A DNA stretch of 64,000 bases from Cellulomonas sp. Y8 (GTDB taxonomy: Bacteria; Actinomycetota; Actinomycetes; Actinomycetales; Cellulomonadaceae), in assembly GCF_008033115.1 (NCBI RefSeq), contig NZ_CP041203.1:1798001-1862000 (forward strand), read 5' to 3'. Of this stretch, positions 1-9,461 are shown piece by piece. Under the pieces are notes generated by a model. That model was not told the origin of the DNA, ran no database searches, and saw only the letters and a list, made by a program, of their open reading frames with translations. Within the stretch, counting starts at the first letter, position 1; every line of letters begins with the position of its first letter. The translations under genes and the position numbers were made by a program.

Positions 1-476
1 ACGCCCACGACGAACGGGATGCCGCGCGACTCGAAGTAGTCGACGGCCGGGAAGCACTGGTCCAGGCGGTCGGTGTCGACCAGGACCACGGCGCCGATCG
101 CGCCGCGCACCAGGTCGTCCCACATGAACAGGAACCGGTCCTGGCCCGGGGTGCCGAACAGGTACAGCCACAGCGACCCCGGCAGCGCGATGCGCCCGAA
201 GTCCATGGCGACCGTGGTCGACGTCTTGCGCTCGGTCTGGCCGCCCGCGTCGTCGATGCCGACCGAGTGCTCGGTCATCGCGGCCTCGGTGTTCAGCGGC
301 TCGATGTCGGAGATCGACCCGATGAACGTCGTCTTGCCGACGGCGAAGCCGCCCGCGACGACGATCTTCACGACGGTGGGCGCGGCACCCATCTCGCCGG
401 CGTCGCCGGCGGGGCGGGCGGTGGGCACGGCAGCGGCCTGGCCGGTGGCCACGGCGTCAGAGGGCGGAAATGCCAT
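1..476 (-). CDS. Conservon GTP-binding protein (CvnD-type), C-terminus cut by window edge
   Basis: Small Ras/Rab-like GTPase of the actinobacterial conservon, thought to act with a membrane kinase, a Roadblock protein and a DUF742 protein in a G-protein-like signalling complex at the membrane. The reverse strand from ATG 476 reads a short disordered lead, then the P-loop GGFAVGKTT, a switch region with TTVAMDFG, the G3-like FGTPGQDRF and the stretch VLVDTDRLDQCFP before the window ends. The start overlaps the end of the DUF742 gene by 20 bases, so the two are translationally coupled. It is the last of four genes in the order kinase, Roadblock, DUF742, GTPase, which is the standard conservon order. 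The G4/G5 region lies outside the window. Confidence 0.93.
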   Translation of the reverse strand, partial: MAFPPSDAVATGQAAAVPTARPAGDAGEMGAAPTVVKIVVAGGFAVGKTTFIGSISDIEPLNTEAAMTEHSVGIDDAGGQTERKTSTTVAMDFGRIALPGSLWLYLFGTPGQDRFLFMWDDLVRGAIGAVVLVDTDRLDQCFPAVDYFESRGIPFVVG

Positions 477-831
477 TGAGAACACTCTCCAGGACGCTCA
501 GGGACAGGGCGGGCGACTGACCGGTGGTGGTCTCGACCGGCGTGGACGAGTGCACGCGGACGTAGCCCGCGTCGGCCAGGTCGGACACGACGACGCGCGT
601 CACGCCCAGGGGCAGGTGCAGCAGCGCGGACAGCTCGGCGATGGAGATGTAGCCGTGCGACGCGTGCTGCAGGATCGCCCGCTTCTCGGGCGTGAGGCCC
701 TGGCCCGAGACGCCGGCGGGCAGCATCTCCACCAGCGCCTCGAGGGGGTAGTCGGACCGCTCGGACCGCACCCGGCCGCCGGTGAGGGCGTACGGGCGGA
801 CGGTCCTGGTCTCGAACTCGCTCTCGCTCAT
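457..831 (-). CDS. DUF742 domain protein (CvnC-type conservon component)
   Basis: 124-residue DUF742 protein. Residues about 7-18 (TRTVRPYALTGG) are the family's opening motif, and the middle (LTPEKRAILQHASHGYISIAELSALL) looks like a winged-helix-type fold followed by LPLGVTRVVVSDLADAGYV. Biochemical role is unknown; in Streptomyces conservons it associates with the other three proteins at the membrane. It starts 9 bases after the Roadblock stop and its 3' end overlaps the GTPase gene, supporting one polycistronic mRNA. Identity is secure, molecular function is not. Confidence 0.93.
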   Translation of the reverse strand: MSESEFETRTVRPYALTGGRVRSERSDYPLEALVEMLPAGVSGQGLTPEKRAILQHASHGYISIAELSALLHLPLGVTRVVVSDLADAGYVRVHSSTPVETTTGQSPALSLSVLESVLNGISAL

Positions 832-839
832 CGGCTACC

Positions 840-1289
840 TCACACGGTGGGAGCGCGGGTGGCGCCGTCGACGGGGAGGCTGCCGCGCATCTCGGTGATG
901 AGCTGCGGGGTCAGCGTGGCCTCGGTCCGCGAGACGAGCATCGCCATCTCGTAGCCGATGAGGCCCACGTCGCAGGTGGCGTCGGCGACGACCGCGAGGA
1001 CGGAGCCGTTCGACACGCTCATCAGGAAGAGGAACAGGTTGTCCATCTCCACGATCGCCTGCCGCACGTCGCCGGCGCGGAGCTGGCGCGCCGCTCCCCG
1101 GGTCAGGCTCGACATGCCCGCCACGATCGCCGCGAGCTGGTCGCCGCTGGTGCGGTCGAGCTGCTCGGACATGGCCATGAGCAGACCGTCGGCCGACACC
1201 ACCAGCGTGTGCCGGGTGCCGGGCACGGTCCGGACGAAGTTGTCCAGGAGCCAGCCGAAGTTGGCTGCCTCGGTGCTGAGGGTGGTCAC
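840..1289 (-). CDS. Roadblock/LC7 domain protein (CvnB-type conservon component)
   Basis: 149-residue Roadblock/LC7 protein, the family that regulates small GTPases such as MglA and Rag. The GTG at 1289 is chosen because it gives the usual family N-terminus (TTLSTEAANFGWLLDNFV) and has AGGAGG 4 bases upstream. An ATG at 1293 is in another frame, and the long upstream extension of the same frame is low-complexity and overlaps the kinase gene. The fold is visible as VPGTRHTLVVSADGLLMAMS then a central helix (QLAAIVAGMSSLTRGAARQL) and the closing strand-helix GYEMAMLVSR. It sits 49 bases after the kinase stop, and its own stop is 8 bases before the DUF742 start. Confidence 0.93.
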   Translation of the reverse strand: MTTLSTEAANFGWLLDNFVRTVPGTRHTLVVSADGLLMAMSEQLDRTSGDQLAAIVAGMSSLTRGAARQLRAGDVRQAIVEMDNLFLFLMSVSNGSVLAVVADATCDVGLIGYEMAMLVSRTEATLTPQLITEMRGSLPVDGATRAPTV

Positions 1290-1338
1290 ACATCCTCCTG
1301 ACGTGATGCAGGCGCGGCTGCGGCTGCGGGGACGGGTG

Positions 1339-4300
1339 TCACCATGACGGCGACGGCGGGACGGGCTGGGAGTCGGACTCGGTGCGGGGCTGCTCCGGCT
1401 GGGCGCCGGCCTCACCCGCGTCGGCGTCCGCGAGGGCACGACGCCCCCGACGGCTGCCGGACTGGAAGCTCGACAGCCGGTCGCGCAGGCTGTCGGCGTC
1501 ACGCGCCGGAGCCGGACCCGACTCGGGCTGCGAGATCTCGGGGGCCGCCGGGATCGCGGTCGGCACGCGGCGGGTGAGCGAGCCGCCGGCCGGCACGTCG
1601 ACCTGGGGCCGGTACGCGGACAGCTGGCTCAGCTCGCTCAACGCCTGCTCCTGGATGTCGGCCCGCAGGGCGAGCATCTGGGCCGCCTCCGCGTCGAGCG
1701 CGCCGGGCCGGCGGGGCTGGTCCGTGGGCGCCGCGGCGGCGGCGGGCTGGGCGGACCACGACGGGGCGGGCGCCGGCTGCGGGACCGACGCGCCGTCGGG
1801 CGACCAGGACGACGCCCAGGCGCTCATGTCGCGGTGCGGACGGCGCTCCGCCGGCGCGGGCGCGCCGGGCTCGGGGGCCGGCGGCGGGACCTCGCCGCGG
1901 GTGCGGGTCGGCAGGGGCGCCGCACCGGCGGGCTCCTGCGGGGCCCACGCGGGCTCGGCGGCCTGGGCCGGCAGCTCGGGCGACCACGCGGGCTCGGCGG
2001 GCGCCGACCACGCGGGGGCGGCGGACCGCGCGCCGGGCTGCGGCGCGGCCTCGGCGGCGGGCAGCACCGGCTCGGCGGGGGCGGCGGGCTCCGGGGCGGA
2101 CCACGCCGGGGCGGCGCCCGGGTAGGCGCCGGCGTCCTGCTCCGCGGCGGGGGTGCCCCAGCCGGGCGCGGCGGGGGGGCGCGGCGGACCACGGCGCCGA
2201 GGGGGCGGGCCGGCCCGGCTCGGCGACGCGCTGCTGCTCGCCGTCCCAGCCCGCGACAGGCTGCCACGTGTGGGCGGCCGAGGGACGGGTCGGCAGCGCG
2301 GCCTGGGCCGGCGCGGCGGGCTGCGGCGCGGGGACCGGAGCGGCCGGCGCGGGCACGGCCGCGGGCTGCGGCGCGGCCGCGGCCGGTGCCGAGGTCGCCG
2401 GCCAGGCGGGCGCGGCGGCGGGCGCCGGGGCCGGGGCGTCCTCGGCCGGGGCCTGCGCCGGGCGGCGGCCGAACGAGAACAGGGACCGGCGCTTGCGCGG
2501 GCGGCTGCCGGCCTCGGCCGGCGGCTCGTCGCCCTGCACCAGGGTGGCGAAGTCGGGCAGCGCGGGCGCCGCCGGCGCGGGTCGGGCCTCCGCGGCGGGG
2601 GCCACGGGCGCGGCGGGCGGGATCGCGACCGGCGCGGCCGCGGCGGGAGCCGTCGGCACCTGCGGCGCCGGGGCGGACGGCGCGGGCACCGGGGCGTCCA
2701 GGACCGTCGTGTCGTCCGCGCGGCCCACGGGGGCGAGCGGGGCGACCGGCTGGTCGGCGACCGGCGCGGCCGCGCCCGACCAGAGGGCGGGCGAGTCCGC
2801 CGCCGCGGGGGCGACCGGCTCCGGCTCGGCGTGCGGGGCGGGCACGGTCCAGGACGGCTGCTCCGGCGTGGCCGGCGCGCCCGTCCAGGAGGACCAGGCG
2901 TGCGACTCGTCGAGCGGCTCGTCCGGTGCGAGACCCGGCACGACCAGCGGCTGCTCGGCGGGCGCGGCGTCGGCGGGCTGGTCCGCGACCTCGGGGGCGG
3001 CGGGCTCGGCCTGGGCCGGCGCCGACCACTCCGCCGCCTCGGGGGCGGCCGCCGGCTCCGTGCGCTCCGGCTCGGCGACGGGCGCCTGCACGATCGGCAG
3101 CGAGGCCGTGAGCGGCGCGGACAGCGCGTCGAGGCGGGCGTGGTCGGCGGCCGAGACCTCGGGCTCGTGGTCGACGAGCTCGTCGACGATCGAGCGCACC
3201 TCGGCGGGCGATGTGATCGGCCCGCGGCGCGTGGGCAGCGCGGGCGCCTCGGCGGCCGGGGCGTCCGCGGGCTCCGTGGCGGGCTCGTCCGCGACGGGCA
3301 CCGCGTCGGCGGTCCCGGTCGGGTCGGTCGCGTCCGTGCCGGCCTCGTCGGCCGGCGCCAGCGCGTCGCGGCCGCGGAAGCCGGAGAACAGGCCCGCGCG
3401 CGGTCCGGCGGGCGCCGGGGCCGGGGCCTCGGGCTCGTCGGCGGGCGCGGCGGGGGTGCGCGACGGCAGGGTGCCGCGAGAGGGCAGGCCACCGCGCGAC
3501 GGCAGCGGGGCCGGCTCGCCGGGGGCGGGGGCGACCAGGGGCGTCCAGCCGCCGGCCTCGGCCGCGATCTCGGGGGCCAGCGTGGCCTCGGCCGGGGCCG
3601 GCAGGACCACGTCCTGCTCCGCCGGGACGTCCGAGCGCGCGGCGGGCGCGGCGGCCGGGGTCGCCTCGCCGGCGGTGCGGCGGCGCGGCAGGCCCGTCTG
3701 GGTGGCGCCGTCGGTCAGCGCGGCCAGGTCGACCGGGACGGCGACGGGCGCCTCGACGGTCGGCAGCGACCCCGTGGCCGGGCCGGAGGCGCGGCCGGCG
3801 GCGGGCCCGGCGAGCGCCGGGTCGTTGGCGGTGAACAGCGCGACCGGGAACCGGACGACCGCGGCCGTGCCGGACAGCTCGCCCTTGGCGCGCTTGAGGA
3901 CGACCTCGGCGCCGAGCCGCTGGGACAGGCGCGCCACCACGAACAGGCCGAGGCGCTGCGCACCCAGGGCCTCGGTGGGCGACGTCGAGGAGATCGTGGC
4001 GTTCGCGGCGGCGATCTCGTCGGCCGACATGCCCAGGCCCTGGTCGACGATCCGGACCACGACGTGGTCGCCCTCGACGCCGGTCTGCACGACGACGGGG
4101 GTGCCCGGCTCGGAGAACAGCGTCGCGTTCTCCAGCAGCTCGGCGAGCAGGTGCGCGGCGCCCAGGGCGTTGAAGCCGTGCATCAGCGGGTCGGCGTCGA
4201 GCTCGAGCTGGACCCGGTCGTACTGCTCGATCTCGGACGACGCGGTGCGGACGACGTCGGACAGCGGCATGGCCTCACGGAGGCGGCGCCCCGAGTCGAT

Positions 4301-5692
4301 GCCGGCGAGCACGAGCAGCGACTCGGCGTTGCGGCGCATACGCGTGGCGAGGTGGTCGAGGCGGAACAGGTTCGCGAGGACCGCCGGGTCCTCCTCGGAG
4401 CGCTCGAGCGTGTCGATGAACGACAGCTGGCGGCCGAGCAGCACCTGGTCGCGGCGGGCGACGTTGACGAACATCTCGGCGATGGAGCCACGGAGGGCGG
4501 CCTGCTCGCGGGCGACCTGGATCGTCGTCGAGTTGACGTCGTTGAACGCCTGGGCCAGCCGGCCGACCTCGTCCTGGGACTCCACCGGGATGTTCGCCAG
4601 GGTGAGGTCCGGGGTCTCGCCCGGGACGGCCACCTGCTCGACCAGGCGGGGCAGCGTCTCGCGGACCGTGCCGGCGGCCGCGGTCAGGCGGCGCATCGGG
4701 ACGACGATCCCGCGGGAGACGACGAGCGCGATGAGGATCGACAGCACGGCGGCGGCCGCGGCGATGCCTCCGGTGAGGATCGCTCGCTCCTGCGCCTGGC
4801 CGGCCACCACGTCGGCGCGCTCCGTCGCGGACTCGAGCAGCTCGGTGCCCACGGGGCGCAGCGAGGCGAGCTCCGCGTTCACGAGGCTGTTCCACCGGGT
4901 GGGGTCCAGCGCGGAGACGGTGAGCTCGTTGCCGGACACCATCGACAGCTGCATGGCCGTGAGGTCGGCGTCCCGCGAGCTGAGCTGGATGCCCGGCAGG
5001 CGGAGGCTGTTGGTGCGCTCACGGGCGTCGGACCGTGCCTGGTCCTGGACCGCGAACAGGGCCGCGAGCTCCCGGACGTCGGAGGAGTTCGCGCCGTCGG
5101 CGTTCAGCACGCTCGTCGCGAGCGGCTGGGCGCGGAGCACCTGCTCGATCGTGTCGGCGATGGCGCCGTACGCGGACATGCGGCTCGCCAGGGACCGCTC
5201 CGACAGGGTCTCGGAGACGACGACGGGCACGTCGTTGTCGGCCGACACGATGTCGGTGTAGTTGCTGTCGACCAGCGTGCCCGGGATGGAGTCGGCGTCG
5301 ACGCGGTCGCGGATCTCCACGAGGCGCGTGTGCTGGTCGGTCGCCTTCTGCACGGAGTCGGCCACGCGGGCGTCCAGGGTCGACAGGTCGATGTCGCGCA
5401 GCGCGGTGCCGAGCGCCGCGACCGCGTCGTCCGTCGCGGACCGGGCCGCGCTGAGGTTGCCGCCGAGGTCCGCGTCGGTGGCCTGCTGCACCGAGAGCGT
5501 GCGCTCCTGCTGCAGGGCCTCGGCCGCGCGGGCGTACAGCGGCATGACCGTCACGACGTCGCGCACGGTGGCGGCGGTGCGGGCCTCGCCCACGGACTGG
5601 GTGGTGATGTAGGCCGCGGTCAGCAGCAGGACGAGCACGGGCAGCGCGAGGACCGCCAGCACCTTGGTGCGGATGCCGAGCCTGCGCAGCAT
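1339..5692 (-). CDS. Conservon sensor histidine kinase (CvnA-type), long Ala/Pro tail, one frame break
   Basis: Membrane sensor kinase heading the conservon. From ATG 5692 (GGGAGG nine bases upstream): TM1 at about residues 10-30, an extracytoplasmic nitrate/nitrite-sensor-like helical domain to about 305, TM2 306-328, HAMP, a helical segment with RLDHLATRMRR near 447, and an HATPase domain (LLENATLF at about 520, VDQGLGMSADE at about 549) to about 620. About 820 residues of Ala/Pro/Glu-rich low complexity follow. The frame breaks in a run of seven G at 2173-2179. With one fewer base the tail continues through repeated AWSAP/AEPAW motifs to a structured end (DAEAAQMLALRADIQEQALSELSQL) and stops at 1339; without correction it runs into Arg-rich nonsense to 1499. 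Corrected length is about 1450 residues. Confidence 0.85.
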
Positions 5693-5867
5693 GTCGACCT
5701 GCCTCCCGATCCTCGCGTCCCACCTGGCCGTGCGGGCACGCCCAGGTCAAGGCACCCGTGGAGGGCCCCCGTCCGAACCTCATCGGCGCCACCGGGCCGC
5801 CACATGAGCGCATCGGCAGGATTCATCCACCCGTGTCCTGCGACGACACGGTGCGTAGGCTCGCACG

Positions 5868-6853
5868 ATGGACGTGGTGCAGGTCAAGAGCCCGGGCGGA
5901 CCGGAGCAGCTGCAGGTGGCCGAACGGCCCGACCCGGAGCCCGGTCCCGGCGAGGTGCTGGTGCGCGTGGCGGCCGCCGGCGTGAACCGGGCGGACCTGC
6001 TGCAGCGTGAGGGCAGGTACCCGCCGCCGCCCGGTGCGCCCGACTGGCCGGGCCTCGAGGTCTCGGGCGTCGTCGCAGGTCACGGGCCCGGCGTCGACCC
6101 CGCCACGTGGCCCGCTCGGCGCCCGGGTCGCGGCGCTGCTGCCCGGCGGCGGCTACGCGACGGCCGTGACCGTGCCGGCGGGCCTGCTGCTGCCCGTGCC
6201 GGACGACGTCGACCTCGTGGACGCCGCCGGGCTGCCGGAGGCGCTGCTCACCTCGTGGACGAACGTCGTCGACGCGGGGCGGCTCGCGGCCGGCGAGGTG
6301 CTGCTGGTCCAGGGCGGCTCCGGGGGCGTCGGGTCGGTCGCCGTGCAGCTGGGGGCCGCGCTCGGCGCCCACGTCGTCGCGACCGCCGGCGGGGCGGGAG
6401 CGGGCGGCGCGGTGCCGGGAGCTCGGCGCCCGCACCGTCGTCGACCACCGCACTCAGGACGTCGCCGAGGCGGTGCGCGCGGCGACGGACGGGCACGGCG
6501 CGGACGTGGTCCTCGACGTCCTGGGCGCGGGCGGGCTCGCGACGAACCTGGCGGCGCTCGCCACCGGCGGCCGGCTCGTCGTCATCGGCACCCAGCGCGG
6601 GTCGCGGGGCGAGCTGGACCTGGGCCTCCTCATGGCCCGGCGCGGCAGCGTCATCGGCACCACCCTCCGCGCCCGCCCGCTCGCGGAGAAGGAGCGGATC
6701 GTCGCGGACGTGCGGGCGCGGGCGTGGCCGATGCTGTCCGACGGCCGGCTGCGCCCGGTGGTGCACGCGCGGCTCCCGCTCGACCGCGCCGCCGACGCGC
6801 ACCGGCTCCTGGACTCCGGCGAGGTGTTCGGCAAGGTGCTGCTGGTCCCGTGA
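5868..6853 (+). pseudogene. NAD(P)H:quinone oxidoreductase (zeta-crystallin type MDR), two frame breaks
   Basis: Zinc-free medium-chain reductase of the quinone oxidoreductase group. The conserved protein is spread over three frames: 5868 to about 6111 (GVNRADLLQREGRYPPPPG, DWPGLEVSGVV), then to about 6396 (GARVAALLPGGGYA, nucleotide-binding VQGGSGGVGSVAVQLG), then to the stop at 6853 (HGADVVLDVLGA, GEVFGKVLLV). Each join needs one fewer base, at CCC 6111-6113 and GGG 6396-6398. The repaired protein is about 327 residues, normal for the family, so sequencing errors are likelier than decay. The -10-like TAGGCT at 5856-5861 lies six bases before the ATG, implying a leaderless transcript. It is divergent from the conservon. 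Confidence 0.82.
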
Positions 6854-6920
6854 CGGGGGCGCGGGCCCCGGCCACGCCGCAGGGGTGCCGTCGGCGCCCG
6901 CGCGCGAGAGGATGGCGCGC

Positions 6921-7502
6921 ATGAGCGACTCCAGCACCGGCCCGCAGCGCCCCCGCGTCGTCGTGCTCGGCGGCGGCTCCGGCGACCCCGGCGACCAGGA
7001 CGGCGAGGCCCGCGCGGCCGCGGGTGCCGAGGGGCAGGCGGACGCGGCCGAGGAGGCCGCCGCCTCGGTCGGCCAGCCCGCGAAGGTCATGCGGATCGGC
7101 ACGATGATCAAGCAGCTGCTCGACGAGGTGCGCAGCGCCCCGCTCGACGAGGCCGCCCGCGCCCGGCTGGCCGAGGTGCACGAGCGGTCGCTCCGCGAGC
7201 TCGAGGACGGCCTCTCGCCCGAGCTGATCGACGAGCTGCACCGGATCACGCTGCCGTTCGCCGACGAGCAGACGCCGAGCGACGCCGAGCTGCGGATCGC
7301 CCAGGCCCAGCTCGTGGGCTGGCTCGAGGGCCTGTTCCACGGCATCCAGACCGCGCTGGTGGCGCAGCAGATGGCGGCCCAGGCCCAGCTGACGCAGATG
7401 CGGCGGGCGCTGCCGGGCGGGCACGGGCCGGCCGGTCCGGTCGGCCCGGGCGGCGTCCCGGGGGCGCCGACGGCGGACCAGGGGCCCGGGCAGTACCTCT
7501 AG
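6921..7502 (+). CDS. bpa: Bacterial proteasome activator Bpa
   Basis: 193-residue ATP-independent activator of the actinobacterial 20S proteasome; the family forms a dodecameric ring that opens the core gate for unfolded substrates. The N-terminus is a disordered Gly/Ala/Asp stretch. The helical core follows (MRIGTMIKQLLDEVRSAPLD through RLAEVHERSLRELEDGLSPEL to AQLVGWLEGLFHGIQTALVA), then a Gly/Pro linker and the final Gly-Gln-Tyr-Leu, a hydrophobic-Tyr-X type docking tail. ATG 6921 is preferred over ATG 6912 because GAGAGG at 6906-6911 is then nine bases upstream. No proteasome subunit genes lie in the window. Confidence 0.93.
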   Translation: MSDSSTGPQRPRVVVLGGGSGDPGDQDGEARAAAGAEGQADAAEEAAASVGQPAKVMRIGTMIKQLLDEVRSAPLDEAARARLAEVHERSLRELEDGLSPELIDELHRITLPFADEQTPSDAELRIAQAQLVGWLEGLFHGIQTALVAQQMAAQAQLTQMRRALPGGHGPAGPVGPGGVPGAPTADQGPGQYL

Positions 7503-7526
7503 GCCTGCTCCGCGGCACCACCCCTG

Positions 7527-7554
7527 CTCACGACCCGCCGCGCAAGGTCGTGAG
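7527..7554 (+). terminator. Hairpin after bpa
   Basis: Perfect 9-base inverted repeat CTCACGACC (7527-7535) and GGTCGTGAG (7546-7554) with a 10-base loop, 25 bases after the bpa stop. There is no T run, so it would be a U-less terminator or 3'-end stabiliser. Confidence 0.5.
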
Positions 7555-7656
7555 AACTGCTCTTGTGGCCGTTCGCGGCGCGCTGTCAGGCTGGCACGCG
7601 GGAGCTGGGTCCCGTTGACACGTCACCCGGCGCTACGACATGGTTGATCTGTTGCT

Positions 7657-7689
7657 CCCCGCCGTCTCCGGATTGGCGGGGACTTTTTT
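7657..7689 (+). terminator. Canonical intrinsic terminator just before the NYN gene
   Basis: Stem CCCCGCC (7657-7663) pairs with GGCGGGG (7675-7681) around an 11-base loop and is followed by ACTTTTTT (7682-7689). T runs like this are rare in DNA this GC-rich. It lies 155 bases beyond bpa and touches the GTG 7690 of the NYN gene. It could end a short RNA begun in the gap (TTGACA at 7615-7620 is a possible -35) or act as an attenuator for the NYN gene. Confidence 0.75.
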
Positions 7690-8397
7690 GTGCCCGCGGG
7701 AGGCCCGGTGCTGCGCGCGTCGATGGTCGTCGACTACCAGAACGTCCATCTGACCGCCCGCGACGTGTTCGACCCTCGTGGGGCGTCCCACCACTCGCTC
7801 ATCCACCCGATGCAGTTCGCACGGCGGGCGGTCGCCGAGCGCAACGACCGCCAGCGCGAGGGTTTCCCGCACGCCGAGCTCACCCGGGTCACCGCGTTCC
7901 GTGGTCTGCCCCACGTCGACCACGACTGGGAGCAGCACCGTCGGTGCCTCGACCAGGCGTCCCGGTGGCGTCGGGACGGAGCGACCGTCGAGCTGCGTGA
8001 CCTGAAGTACCGGTACGAGCGCGGCGCCGACGGACGCGAGATCCGCGACGTCCACGGCAGGAAGGTCCCGCTCGGGCGCCCGCAGGAGAAGGGCATCGAC
8101 GTGCTGTGCGCGCTGGCGTGTCTCAACGAGTCCGAGCGACCCGATGTCGACCTCGTGATCCTGGCCTCGCGCGACACCGACCTGGTGCCCGTGCTGGACG
8201 AGCTGTACGACCGCCGGGGCCGCGAGCCGCAGCGCTTCGCGCGCGTGGAGACGGTCGCCTGGTACGACCGCGATGCCCGTCGGACCGGCGGGATGGTCGG
8301 TGGGCCCTTGGTGCCGACCGCCCCTCGGCGGATCTGGAACACCAACCTGGGACGCGCCTGCTACGAGGCATCGATCGACCGGGTCGGCTACCGCTGA
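7690..8397 (+). CDS. NYN domain-containing protein (putative PIN-like RNase)
   Basis: 235-residue protein with the NYN/PIN-like nuclease signature: an N-terminal acidic motif VVDYQNVHL, a central EKGIDVLCALACL, and the third acidic cluster VILASRDTDLVPVLDEL. The arrangement of conserved aspartates matches metal-dependent ribonucleases of this superfamily, but the substrate is unknown. The start may be GTG 7690 or ATG 7723, which begins directly at MVVDYQNV; the terminator ending at 7689 makes the later start attractive. The 3' end overlaps the convergent EamA gene by 10 bases. Confidence 0.8.
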   Translation: MPAGGPVLRASMVVDYQNVHLTARDVFDPRGASHHSLIHPMQFARRAVAERNDRQREGFPHAELTRVTAFRGLPHVDHDWEQHRRCLDQASRWRRDGATVELRDLKYRYERGADGREIRDVHGRKVPLGRPQEKGIDVLCALACLNESERPDVDLVILASRDTDLVPVLDELYDRRGREPQRFARVETVAWYDRDARRTGGMVGGPLVPTAPRRIWNTNLGRACYEASIDRVGYR

Positions 8398-9359
8398 GGA
8401 GGTCGGCTTGACCCCGACTGCTCCGCGGTGGTCTTCCCCGGCCCCCGGCGCGTCGCGGTCAGCACGATCGCCACCGACACGCACAGCAGCCCGACCACCT
8501 CCCAGCCGTGCGGCCACTGCCGCAGCGCGACGGCGCCGACCACCGCGGCGGTCGCGGGCAGCATCGCCAGCAGCACGGCGAACGTCGCCGCGGTGACCCG
8601 GCGGAGCACGACCTGCTCGATCGCGTACGGGACGACCGACGACAGCACGGCGATGCCGACGACCGCGAGCGCCAAGCCGGCGTCGGTCAGCACCGGCGCC
8701 GCCGGCGCGGCGAGGAAGGGCGCACCGACGAGGGCCCCGGCGGTCATGCCGACCGCGAGCGAGGCGATGCCGTCGGGTGCGGGACGCGCGCCGTCCGGGT
8801 CGGCCGCGCCGGTGCCCCCCGCGGGCCGCCGCGCCCCGTGGGCCACCCGGCGTCCGAGCAGGATGTACCCCGCCCAGCACGCCGCGGCGATGCCGATGGC
8901 GACCAGCCCGCGCACCGAGTCCTCGCCGCCCGTGCTGAGCTCGACCCCGGCGAGGAGCACGACCCCGAGCGCGGCGACGACGATCCCGAGCCGCTCCCGC
9001 CAGGTCCGGCCGGTGACGGCGGCGACGGCGACGGGGCCGAGGAACTCGATCGCCACGGCGGTGCCCAGCGGCAGCACCTCGATCGCCACGTAGAAGGACA
9101 CGTTCATCGCGGCGAGCACCACGCCGAACGCCGCGGCCGCGCCGAGGTCGGCCCGGGTCCACCGCGCGCGCCAGGGGCGGCGCCAGGCCAGCAGGACCAG
9201 CGCGGCGACGGCGATCCGGAGCCAGGCGACGGTCGGCGACGGGATCACGGCGAACAGCGCGACCGCGAGCGCGGCACCGCCGTACTGCGCGAGGCCGGAG
9301 ACGGCGAACAGCGCCGGCGCCGGCACCCGCCCCACCACGCCGCCCGCTCGTCCGCTCAT
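8388..9359 (-). CDS. EamA-family transporter (RhtA-like exporter)
   Basis: 323-residue integral membrane protein of the drug/metabolite transporter superfamily with about ten hydrophobic segments in two EamA repeats (first ending near VLLAGVELSTGG, second starting GLVAIGIAAACWAGYILLGRR). Family members export amino acids or other small metabolites; the substrate cannot be read from sequence. A -10-like TAGAGT on the reverse strand (9369-9374) lies nine bases before the ATG, so the mRNA would have almost no leader. It is convergent with the NYN gene and separated from importer 1 by a strong inverted repeat. Confidence 0.85.
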   Translation of the reverse strand: MSGRAGGVVGRVPAPALFAVSGLAQYGGAALAVALFAVIPSPTVAWLRIAVAALVLLAWRRPWRARWTRADLGAAAAFGVVLAAMNVSFYVAIEVLPLGTAVAIEFLGPVAVAAVTGRTWRERLGIVVAALGVVLLAGVELSTGGEDSVRGLVAIGIAAACWAGYILLGRRVAHGARRPAGGTGAADPDGARPAPDGIASLAVGMTAGALVGAPFLAAPAAPVLTDAGLALAVVGIAVLSSVVPYAIEQVVLRRVTAATFAVLLAMLPATAAVVGAVALRQWPHGWEVVGLLCVSVAIVLTATRRGPGKTTAEQSGSSRPPQR

Positions 9360-9388
9360 CGACCACGCACTCTACGGGCCCGCACGGC

Positions 9389-9440
9389 AGTGGAGCGTTC
9401 TGCCGGACACGCCGGTGCGTGTCGGGCAGAACGCTCCACT
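9389..9440. repeat. 22-base inverted repeat, probable terminator of importer-1 operon
   Basis: Left arm 9389-9410 and right arm 9419-9440 are complementary over 22 bases with one mismatch, around an 8-base loop. It lies 21 bases after the stop of the permease gene ending at 9462 and before the EamA start at 9359 on the same strand. There is no T run. Most likely it ends the importer-1 mRNA, but the arm length is unusual. Confidence 0.7.
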
Positions 9441-9461
9441 CACGGGGTCCGCGGCCGGGGG

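Noticed and set aside
2153..6010. 1285-residue plus-strand open frame opposite the kinase gene
   Set aside because: It is Gly/Arg-rich, lacks any domain and mirrors the Ala/Pro codons of the kinase; such shadows are expected in very GC-rich coding DNA.
7640..7753. 37-residue ORF from ATG 7640 as a leader peptide
   Set aside because: It runs through the terminator stem and into the NYN gene in another frame, has no ribosome-binding site and no regulatory codon pattern.
9389..9440. Insertion-sequence ends
   Set aside because: No transposase remnant or target duplication surrounds the inverted repeat.
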